This document shows, in pieces, positions 1 through 6,411 of a stretch of DNA of 49,140 nt (positions within the stretch are counted from its first letter, which is position 1; each line of letters opens with the position of its first letter). The position numbers were made by a program, and so were the translations under genes. Under the pieces are notes generated by a model. The model was not told the DNA's origin and did no database searches. It saw only the letters and a program-made list of their open reading frames with translations. The stretch comes from Paenibacillus sp. VTT E-133291 (GTDB taxonomy: Bacteria; Bacillota; Bacilli; Paenibacillales; Paenibacillaceae), in assembly GCF_002264395.1 (NCBI RefSeq), contig NZ_NFVA01000052.1, positions 1 through 49,140 on the forward strand. The letters are read 5' to 3'.

Positions 1-1
1 C

Positions 2-25
2 CGTCCTTATAAGGACGCCGAAGGC
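2..25. repeat. 16-bp perfect palindrome and adjoining small hairpin
   Basis: Positions 2-17 read CGTCCTTATAAGGACG, a perfect palindrome, followed immediately by GCC-GAA-GGC (17-25). It lies at the window edge upstream of the first gene. No T-run follows, so it is not a standard terminator. It could be the 3' end of an upstream structure or a regulatory site; the function cannot be decided from this window. Confidence 0.4.
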
Positions 26-187
26 GTTTACGCTTGGAGATTCACCTGCACTTAGGTATTATAACCGTTCATTCAACTTGATTCCATTCATAGCAATCGA
101 CATTAGTATGGACATTATGGAGAATTCATTTCAATAAACAGGAAAATAAATTAAAATATAGCGAACGAGAAGGAATGGAGTGGAACC

Positions 188-1273
188 ATGGGAGTTTTTC
201 GAAAAGTTGAAATATTAACGGATTACACGCGAAAAGGTACGTTCCAAGAAGAGTCTGAGTTCAGGAAAATCGTGATAAGTATTTATTATCCGGATCCGGA
301 TGGATTGCTCGAAAACAATGAATCTGAAATGAAATATATGGATCTTTTCCGGCCCTGTGAACAACAAGCAAGAGAAATTCTACAAGATATTGGAATGAAT
401 ATGGATATCATAGATGGATTATCTACCTCAATCAGCGAGGGAGCATTGCAACAAAAATCCAAACGATCCTATCCTGTCATTATCTACTCTCCTGCACTAG
501 GCTTAGATAGAGATATGTATATTTACAATATACAAGCGCTGGTAAAGCAAGAATTTATAGTGGTAACCGTCAGTGCTGCTTATGAAGCGATGTTTACCGT
601 TTGTCCAATTGGAGAATTTATGAATCAATCAGAGGTGATGAGGACAATACAGGCTACAGATTATACCGAATTACATCACTTCATTTCTATTCGGAAAAAG
701 GACATACAACATGTATTAGATCACCTATCCAACCTGAATTCAAGAATGGGAATTTTTGATATGGATAAGGTTGGAATGATTGGCCATTCAATTGGCGGTG
801 CTACTGCATTAGATTTAACTATGGAAGATGATAGAATTAAAGCCGCAGTTTTATTAGATGCAAGCATGCATTTATATATTGAGAATGAAGTGAAGAATAA
901 TACGGTCCCCTTACTTGTATTAAGGCAAAAGGCTTCTGCTTTAGAAGCCTTAAGCAATATTTTACAGGAAAAAATAGCAAAGGATTTCATCAAAGGACAA
1001 GAGAAGCTTTTCCGGAATTGGAATGGATATAAATCTTTTTTGAAAATACGAAACGCGACGCATATGTCCTTTAGTGATATGCCTCTTTTTGAGGAGGACG
1101 AAACTTTATATCAGAGAACTTGTGGGATTCATAATCAGATAAATGAGCTTGTTGCTAATTTTTTTCAAGAGCATTTATTAGATCAAGGGAAGGACTATTC
1201 TACATTCATTAGCCAAAATCATAGTGATTTCTGTAGGATCAATGGCAGTGGAGATGAAATTTCTGTAAATTAG
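188..1273 (+). CDS. PAF-acetylhydrolase-like alpha/beta hydrolase (cytoplasmic)
   Basis: This 361-residue protein resembles the platelet-activating-factor acetylhydrolase / bacterial lipase-like branch of the alpha/beta hydrolases. The nucleophile elbow GHSIGG puts the catalytic serine at about residue 201. A following LLDAS strand carries the likely acid, and a C-terminal NATHMSFSD segment supplies the likely histidine. The N-terminus has no signal peptide or membrane helix, so it is probably cytoplasmic. The ATG is preceded by a GGAG-containing Shine-Dalgarno sequence. The SUFU-domain gene follows about 50 bp downstream with its own strong RBS, so the two may be cotranscribed. A membrane-anchored relative with the same GHSIGGATA.D signature lies at 43813-45318. 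The substrate is unknown; ester hydrolysis is inferred from the family. Confidence 0.75.
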   Translation: MGVFRKVEILTDYTRKGTFQEESEFRKIVISIYYPDPDGLLENNESEMKYMDLFRPCEQQAREILQDIGMNMDIIDGLSTSISEGALQQKSKRSYPVIIYSPALGLDRDMYIYNIQALVKQEFIVVTVSAAYEAMFTVCPIGEFMNQSEVMRTIQATDYTELHHFISIRKKDIQHVLDHLSNLNSRMGIFDMDKVGMIGHSIGGATALDLTMEDDRIKAAVLLDASMHLYIENEVKNNTVPLLVLRQKASALEALSNILQEKIAKDFIKGQEKLFRNWNGYKSFLKIRNATHMSFSDMPLFEEDETLYQRTCGIHNQINELVANFFQEHLLDQGKDYSTFISQNHSDFCRINGSGDEISVN

Positions 1274-1324
1274 CAATAAAAACCTCTCTTTTATACCGAT
1301 AAACATATAAGGGAGGGATTATAA

Positions 1325-1975
1325 ATGTATTCTGATCAGTCTAACCAGATGATATGCAATCATATTGAACAATACATAGGGGTAATTGATAATGTTTTTA
1401 AAGAGGTTATTTCAGACGTTCTGTCCATTGATATTTTAATTGTTAACCCGACGCCTGAGCGGAATTACTATACTTTAATTACATCAGGTATGAGTGAATT
1501 TGCGATGCAGGTTCCGGATGGCGCAGAAGAATATCAATATACTGAATTAATGATTTGCCTTCCTCCTACATGGAAGCTGTCTGATGAGGCTTTTAAGGAT
1601 GAAAGAAATTATTGGCCTATACGTGCCCTAAAAACGACGGCTAGGTTTCCACATGAATATAATACATGGCTCTATATGGGGCATACGCTAGTCAACGGTA
1701 ATCCAGTACAGCCTTATAGTGAGGATACAGGATTTAAAGGGATGTTTGTGTGGGTGCCAGAAGTTGAAGATCAATCCGGATTTTTTAATTTGGAAATGAA
1801 CAGTGAGAAAGTGGTGCACTTCTATACTTTAATTCCGCTTTTTGGAGAAGAGTTAGATTATAAAGTTAAGCATGGCGAGGAAGAATTACTTAATAAGTTA
1901 AATAAAATCGGGGTTACCGATGTTCTGAATCCTTCACGTAAAAATAGCTGCAAGAAGAGATTTGGACTCTTTTGA
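1325..1975 (+). CDS. Suppressor-of-fused (SUFU) domain protein
   Basis: This 216-residue soluble protein matches the bacterial suppressor-of-fused family. Seen features are the YYTLITSGMS segment, an acidic ELMICLPPTW strand, the ALKTTARFPHEYNTWL segment, a GHT turn and a C-terminal PLFGEELDYKV motif. Bacterial SUFU proteins are commonly found singly or as putative immunity proteins in polymorphic toxin loci. No toxin gene lies next to it here, so an orphan immunity or scaffold role is only an inference. The start is well supported by AAGGGAGGG just upstream. The gene ends in a rho-independent terminator shared with the convergent VOC gene. Confidence 0.75.
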   Translation: MYSDQSNQMICNHIEQYIGVIDNVFKEVISDVLSIDILIVNPTPERNYYTLITSGMSEFAMQVPDGAEEYQYTELMICLPPTWKLSDEAFKDERNYWPIRALKTTARFPHEYNTWLYMGHTLVNGNPVQPYSEDTGFKGMFVWVPEVEDQSGFFNLEMNSEKVVHFYTLIPLFGEELDYKVKHGEEELLNKLNKIGVTDVLNPSRKNSCKKRFGLF

Positions 1976-1984
1976 AAAACAAGA

Positions 1985-2009
1985 AAAACGGCTGAGGGCC
2001 GTTTTTTTT
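1985..2009. terminator. Bidirectional terminator between SUFU and VOC genes
   Basis: AAACGGC and GCCGTTT form a stem around a short TGAGG loop, flanked by A-rich and T-rich runs. It sits 10 bp after the SUFU stop and touches the stop of the convergent VOC gene, so it can serve both directions. Confidence 0.8.
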
Positions 2010-2415
2010 ATCCTTTGATTCCAAAAGCAATCCAGCGTCCATCGACATCTTCAATAACAAATTCCTTGTTATTATAGTCGGTGTTTATTAATGCTCGGAC
2101 AATATTAACACCAGCGGCTTCGAATTCTTTCTCCAACTGCTCTTGCTGTTCCGTAATAAAATAGGCATCGTACCCATAGCCATACAATTCTCGATTAGGA
2201 ATAACCCTTTGTCCTTGGGATTGTGTAAGGATAATTTCTGTATCATCACGATACAGGCAAATATGCGGTTCCTCCGTATCTAAATAGGGCACAACTTGAA
2301 AGCCTAAGTACTGACTATAATAAGCGGCAGTCTGCTCAATATTCAGAGTAGGAAAGATACTATGTGATTGTAAAATAGATACCCATATATTACCTTGCGG
2401 CAAAGATTTCAACAA
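2008..2415 (-). CDS. VOC (glyoxalase/bleomycin-resistance-like) family protein
   Basis: A single-domain vicinal-oxygen-chelate protein of about 120-135 residues. It shows the family's typical pattern: an N-terminal PTLNIEQTAAYYSQYLGF helix-strand, an ICLYRD strand and a C-terminal strand NKEFVIEDVDGRWIAFG. The TEQQEQLEKEFEAAG helix sits between the two beta-alpha modules. Proteins of this size usually dimerise and bind a metal or small molecule; the ligand cannot be read from sequence. The start is uncertain: the listed TTG lacks a convincing Shine-Dalgarno and the true start may be a few codons downstream. It is transcribed divergently from namA. Confidence 0.7.
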   Translation of the reverse strand: MLKSLPQGNIWVSILQSHSIFPTLNIEQTAAYYSQYLGFQVVPYLDTEEPHICLYRDDTEIILTQSQGQRVIPNRELYGYGYDAYFITEQQEQLEKEFEAAGVNIVRALINTDYNNKEFVIEDVDGRWIAFGIKG

Positions 2416-2451
2416 TACGTGGAGTTATTAAGCCGCAGGAGACATTCATGG

Positions 2452-2480
2452 TTGACACCATAGATATTCTATAATAATAT
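2452..2480 (+). promoter_or_regulatory. Sigma-A-type promoter of namA
   Basis: A perfect TTGACA (2452-2457), a 17-bp spacer and TAATAT (2475-2480) lie about 90 bp upstream of the namA ATG. An ATGC-ATGA-GCAT inverted repeat directly follows the -10 box and could be an operator, possibly for the MarR protein encoded just after namA. The operator is inference; the promoter match is direct. Confidence 0.7.
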
Positions 2481-2570
2481 ACATGCATGAGCATACATTA
2501 ATTAATTTCTGCTAAAACATGTTTTTAATGTTCATAATAAATTTAGTTTTTTATAAAGAGGAGAGATATC

Positions 2571-3608
2571 ATGAAGAACTTGTTCACCCCGTATGAAATG
2601 AAGGATTTGAAATTGAAGAACCGCGTGGTTATGCCTCCAATGTGTCAGTATTCAGTGACTAACAAGGACGGAATCGCTACCGATTGGCATTATAATCATT
2701 ATGTAAGCCGCGCCGTTGGCGGAACTGGATTGATTATTATTGAAATGACAGACGTGGATCCTGATGGACGGATTACTGATTTTGACCTTGGTATTTGGTC
2801 TGATGAGCAAATTCCTGCTCTGGCTCGAATTGTTGAAGCTTGTCATGCTTATGGTGCTAAAGTAGGAATTCAAATTGCTCATGCTGGGCGTAAGGCTGAA
2901 GATGCAGCAGTTCCTGTATCCTCTTCTGCCGTTCCATTTGACGCTGACTCCAAAACACCACGTGCCCTAACGACTGAAGAAGTGAAGGGTATGGTTGAGA
3001 AATTCCGTTTGGGCGTGAAGCGTGCGATTCAAGCGGGGTTTGATGTTATAGAGCTTCATGGTGCGCACGGTTATCTGATTCATCAGTTCCATTCACCATT
3101 AACGAATCAAAGAACAGATGAATATGGCCAAGACTTGACCTTGTTTGGTACTGAAATCATTCATGCAGCGAAAAGTGAAATGCCAGAAGGAATGCCACTG
3201 ATCATGCGCATCTCAGCTCAAGAATATGTTGAGGGAGGATATGGCATTAAAGAAAGCTTGGCCTTTAGTAAAGCTTATAAAGCAGCTGGCGCAGATATTT
3301 TCCATATCAGTGCAGGCGGTGAAGGTCCTATCGCGGCTGCTGGCAAGCCAGGAACACATGCTGCGTATCAAGTACCTTTGGCAAGAGAGATCAAATATGG
3401 TTTGAATGTACCCGTGATTGCTGTAGGAAGATTGGATGAACCCGCTCTTGCTAATGCAGTCATTGGGAATGAGGAAGCAGATCTTGTTGCAGTTGGTCGG
3501 GGGATGCTGAGAAATCCATATTGGACGCTGGAGGCTGGGGTTGAGCTTCAGCAAGACCCGGGTGTTCCTCAGCAGTATGCCTTTGGATTTCCTAGAATTA
3601 AAGGCTAA
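2571..3608 (+). CDS. namA: NADPH dehydrogenase NamA (YqjM-type old yellow enzyme)
   Basis: A 345-residue FMN-dependent ene-reductase matching the YqjM/NamA class in length and throughout. The N-terminus LFTPYEMKDLKLKNRVVMPPMCQYS carries the class-specific Cys25 and Tyr27 near the flavin. ELHGAHGYLIHQFHSPLTNQRTDEYG holds the substrate-binding His pair, and the phosphate-binding segment VIAVGRLD...ADLVAVGRGMLRNPYW is complete. The family reduces alpha,beta-unsaturated carbonyls, nitroesters and nitroaromatics with NADPH in the cytoplasm. The ATG has a strong GAGGAGAG Shine-Dalgarno. A terminator follows, then a MarR regulator in the same direction, which suggests but does not prove regulation by that protein. 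Confidence 0.93.
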   Translation: MKNLFTPYEMKDLKLKNRVVMPPMCQYSVTNKDGIATDWHYNHYVSRAVGGTGLIIIEMTDVDPDGRITDFDLGIWSDEQIPALARIVEACHAYGAKVGIQIAHAGRKAEDAAVPVSSSAVPFDADSKTPRALTTEEVKGMVEKFRLGVKRAIQAGFDVIELHGAHGYLIHQFHSPLTNQRTDEYGQDLTLFGTEIIHAAKSEMPEGMPLIMRISAQEYVEGGYGIKESLAFSKAYKAAGADIFHISAGGEGPIAAAGKPGTHAAYQVPLAREIKYGLNVPVIAVGRLDEPALANAVIGNEEADLVAVGRGMLRNPYWTLEAGVELQQDPGVPQQYAFGFPRIKG

Positions 3609-3636
3609 GGAATTACGAAATTGAATTGTATCATTT

Positions 3637-3670
3637 GGAAAGACCGACTTCTTGGAGAAACGGTCTTTTC
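3637..3670 (+). terminator. Rho-independent terminator of namA
   Basis: AAAGACCG (3639-3646) pairs with CGGTCTTT (3661-3668) and is followed by a T-rich run. The loop itself contains a short TTCT/AGAA pairing. Confidence 0.75.
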
Positions 3671-3772
3671 TCTTTTTTGGATTAAGCTTGGCACAATGGA
3701 TGTGGAGTGTAGTACTATTATATAGAAGAAAAAATTCATGAATAGTCATACGCTCAGGAGATGAAGAGATAG

Positions 3773-4210
3773 ATGGACAAAATTCTTAACAATGACCTTA
3801 TCGCGAATTGGTTGACGTTAACCCACATACAAATGAATGTGACGAATGAATTAGAAGTTAATTTGCAAGCGAATCATGGCTTATCTTTAAAAGAGTTCTA
3901 TTTATTATTATTCTTGTCGGAAGCCCCAGAGAAAAAACTGAAATTGCAGAAGCTCGAATCTATGGTTGGTTTAAGCCAAAGTGCCGTTTCACGACTAGTT
4001 AGCCGGTTTGAAGCTAAGGGCTGTGGAGCTTTAGAGAGAAGAGCATGCGATAGTGATCGCAGAAGTATTTATACCTCCTTAACCTCCATTGGTGAGGCCA
4101 AGCTCATCCGTGCACAAGAAACCTTTAAAGACACGCTAATGACGGCATTCCCGGAAAAAGATGTGGAACAGCTTCTAGAGCAAATGCTTCGCTTGAAGCG
4201 GCAATCATGA
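3773..4210 (+). CDS. MarR-family transcriptional regulator
   Basis: A 145-residue winged-helix regulator of normal MarR size. The recognition region reads LQKLESMVGLSQSAVSRLVSRFEAKG, followed by a wing with the RRACDSDRRSIYTSLTSIGEAKL pattern typical of MarR proteins (D.R motif). N- and C-terminal helices form the likely dimer interface. MarR proteins bind palindromic operators as dimers and often control a neighbouring redox or efflux gene; namA, directly upstream and co-oriented, is the obvious candidate. A terminator separates the two genes, so it probably has its own promoter. Its ligand is unknown. Confidence 0.88.
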   Translation: MDKILNNDLIANWLTLTHIQMNVTNELEVNLQANHGLSLKEFYLLLFLSEAPEKKLKLQKLESMVGLSQSAVSRLVSRFEAKGCGALERRACDSDRRSIYTSLTSIGEAKLIRAQETFKDTLMTAFPEKDVEQLLEQMLRLKRQS

Positions 4211-4219
4211 ATCAGCTCA

Positions 4220-4277
4220 AAAAAACCTCTGTTTAGGTGAATGGATCGTATCTCCATTTCCCATGCAGAGGTTTTTT
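4220..4277. terminator. Bidirectional terminator between MarR and HupE genes
   Basis: A 12-bp perfect stem (AAAAAACCTCTG at 4220-4231 with CAGAGGTTTTTT at 4266-4277) encloses a smaller AATGGA/TCCATT hairpin. It lies between convergent genes and has A/T runs suited to both directions. Confidence 0.85.
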
Positions 4278-4299
4278 GCATAAGACTAAAGGACTTATT

Positions 4300-5457
4300 C
4301 TAAAAGAACAATCTCTCCACTAGCCAAAAGGCGCCAAGTGCAGTAATTAACCACGAACCATAAGCGATAACCGGTTTGTAGAAATTTCTTTTTTGGAGAA
4401 AAATAAGCACCGGAAGCAAAACAATCACAATACATAATTGGATGAATTCAATGCCTACATTAAAGCTCACCAGATCCACAGCCAAATGTGCTTTTGGCAA
4501 GTTCATTTCTTGAAGAATATCCGCAAAGCCAATGCCATGAATGAGTCCGAACAGGAAAGTTATGAGCGCGCGGAAACGGATTTTTTTACGGAAAATATTC
4601 TCAAGCGCTACATAACAAATACTGAGTGCAATGACAGATTCAACAACTCGTGAAGGTAAGGAAATCCAGCCCAGAACTGCGAGTGTTAACGTAATGCTGT
4701 GTGCTAAAGTGAATGCTGTGATAATTGCAGCATATTGTTTGAGCGTTTGTTTTCTTAATAGTAGAGCGAATAAGAATAACAAGTGATCATAACCCGTAAG
4801 AATATGGTTCATTCCCAGTTTGAAAAAAGAAAACCAATCGGATGAGGACCCAGAACTACCTGATGAGGACGAATTGGTGGATGATGATAATTGCTGCTCC
4901 TGTTGATCCTCTGTTAGCAGCAGGGTCCACGTCCGGTCTTTTCCTTGCATTACCGTTTCGCTAGTCTGATTTCCGTTATGTGCAGTAATTAAATTGACAT
5001 ACGGTGAACTTGTAGCTTGTGAATAAAGGCCGTCATTGATCGCGATGGTTTGTCCAGGCTCAAAGGCAGGATAGGTAAAATTCCAGGTAAGAACCTCTTT
5101 ATCCCCTTTTTTATCAAGGAAGAGATCTTGAAGCTCTGGAGCTTGCTGTTGATCATTCATTTCCAAGATGACGCTATCTTCGATCCATTCTTCTAAACGA
5201 TGCTTATTACTCTCAATCTCATTCTCTTCCAATATTCCATTTCCGTTTATATCCACATTATCCATGCTTTCAATGATCGAAATGACGTCCAATGAAAATG
5301 AAAAATCGGTCTTGTCCTTATCAAAAGTAACGGTGGTATAACTGGCACTAAGTGGATGTGCGGAAGCCGTTAGTTGAGAAGAAGTCATGGAAATAAGGAA
5401 AATTACAATAAAGATTAATGATTTTAATAGATTGGAGCGATTCTTACGAGCTGACAA
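4300..5457 (-). CDS. HupE/UreJ-type membrane protein with EF-hand-like loop
   Basis: A 385-residue membrane protein with a signal-peptide-like N-terminus ending near SASAHPLSA. An extracytoplasmic domain of about 170 residues follows, then a Ser/Gly linker and about six membrane helices. The membrane part carries conserved histidines (GMNHILTGYDHLLFL, TLAHSITL, GLIHGIGFAD), the signature of HupE/UreJ proteins proposed to move Ni2+ or other metals. The exported domain contains a textbook calcium-binding EF-hand loop pattern, D-I-N-G-N-G-I-L-E-E-N-E. The start is TTG, chosen because AAGGGGG lies 7 nt upstream. No hydrogenase or urease genes are nearby, so the metal and partner remain unknown. 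Confidence 0.75.
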   Translation of the reverse strand: MSARKNRSNLLKSLIFIVIFLISMTSSQLTASAHPLSASYTTVTFDKDKTDFSFSLDVISIIESMDNVDINGNGILEENEIESNKHRLEEWIEDSVILEMNDQQQAPELQDLFLDKKGDKEVLTWNFTYPAFEPGQTIAINDGLYSQATSSPYVNLITAHNGNQTSETVMQGKDRTWTLLLTEDQQEQQLSSSTNSSSSGSSGSSSDWFSFFKLGMNHILTGYDHLLFLFALLLRKQTLKQYAAIITAFTLAHSITLTLAVLGWISLPSRVVESVIALSICYVALENIFRKKIRFRALITFLFGLIHGIGFADILQEMNLPKAHLAVDLVSFNVGIEFIQLCIVIVLLPVLIFLQKRNFYKPVIAYGSWLITALGAFWLVERLFF

Positions 5458-5655
5458 AGTTGTTCCCCCTTGAAGATAAATATGTATTTAATGATGTTAT
5501 TACAGTTGATCATAATCTTAAATTGTCATTGGAGTGTTAAGTGAAAAGATAATATGAGGGAGTTTTTTAGCGAATTATTTAATAAAATTTAAAAAGTCTA
5601 ATTATTTTTTAATTAAAATTTACAAAAAGAAATAAAACGAAGACAACTCGTTTAC

Positions 5656-5681
5656 AAAGGAGGTTTATGATGAAAGTCTAA
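5656..5681 (+). other. Possible four-codon leader minicistron
   Basis: A very strong Shine-Dalgarno (AAAGGAGG, 5656-5663) is followed by ATG ATG AAA GTC TAA (5667-5681). It lies 31 bp before the ATG of the LTD gene, which has its own GAGGAGG. It could be a leader peptide that affects translation of the surface protein, or the remains of an older start. Confidence 0.3.
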
Positions 5682-5712
5682 CTGATTAGTAACACGAGGA
5701 GGAATTTTGTTC

Positions 5713-6411
5713 ATGAGTTTGAAGTTTGAGAAAGTGAAAAAACGGACAAGTTTAGCATTAGCTGTATTGCTGTTCTTGTCTATGATTCCGCAAGGCTTGC
5801 TATTGCCTAAGGCTGCAGGAGCTGCTTCTGCGCATGTAGTAATCAGCCAAGTATTTGGTGGGGGAGGGAATAATGGAGCTCCATATTCCTATGATTTTAT
5901 AGAGCTGTATAACCCGACTGACTATGATGTAGATTTGAATGATTATGCTGTTCAGTATGCTGCAAAGGCGGGAGTATTTACGGCTGCTACCTCAGGGACC
6001 GTAAGTATGACACCACTCACAGGTAAAATGATTAAATCACATGGATTCTTACTAATACAGGGTGCCAAGGGAGCTAATGCTCCGGCAGATCTTCCTGTTC
6101 CAGCAGATGTGATTGGAAATATAAATTTATCAGGAACGGATGGTAAGGTTGCACTCACAAGCAAACAGGCTGCCATTTCTGGCGTTTCAGATTCTAGTGT
6201 GGTTGACTTTCTAGGCTTCGGTGGTGCCAACGAGTCAGAAGGAACGAAATTATCTGCCCTAAGCAATTCAACCAGTGCACAACGGAAATCAGAGGATGGA
6301 AGTAATACTGGACCAGGTAAAGGTGCTGGACTAGATACTGATAACAACAGTACGGATTTCGTTGTGGGCCCCGTTCTAGCTCCAAGAAACTCTGCTACAC
6401 CAGCTATGTGA
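5713..6411 (+). CDS. Exported lamin-tail-domain (LTD) protein; probable N-terminal piece of a split surface protein
   Basis: A 232-residue product with a classic Sec signal peptide (basic KFEKVKKRTS, a hydrophobic LALAVLLFLSMIP core, AGAASA cleavage region). A full lamin-tail domain follows (HVVISQVFGGGGNN, YDFIELYNPTDYDVDLN, FLLIQGA, VVDFLGFGGAN) and ends in the usual ...VLAPRNSATPA tail. The ATG at 5713 is chosen because GAGGAGG lies 10 nt upstream; an in-frame TTG at 5707 is too close to it. The reading frame stops at TGA 6409-6411, overlapping the next ORF by four bases and one frame away. The downstream ORF has SLH anchors but no signal peptide, so this looks like the N-terminus of one protein cut off by an indel. 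Translational coupling at the overlap is the alternative. Confidence 0.75.
   Translation: MSLKFEKVKKRTSLALAVLLFLSMIPQGLLLPKAAGAASAHVVISQVFGGGGNNGAPYSYDFIELYNPTDYDVDLNDYAVQYAAKAGVFTAATSGTVSMTPLTGKMIKSHGFLLIQGAKGANAPADLPVPADVIGNINLSGTDGKVALTSKQAAISGVSDSSVVDFLGFGGANESEGTKLSALSNSTSAQRKSEDGSNTGPGKGAGLDTDNNSTDFVVGPVLAPRNSATPAM

Noticed and set aside
721..993. Minus-strand open frame within the first hydrolase gene
   Set aside because: Lies entirely inside a well-supported gene on the other strand, with no RBS or recognisable domain. The same applies to the other antisense frames in the large exoprotein and GH genes.
6366..6372. GGGCCCC as a possible -1 slippery heptamer joining the LTD and PHP/SLH frames
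   Set aside because: It fits the X-XXY-YYZ pattern, but slipping there would replace the conserved LTD tail (APRNS) with an unlike sequence. No downstream stimulatory structure was recognised. A simple indel near 6405 explains the frames better.
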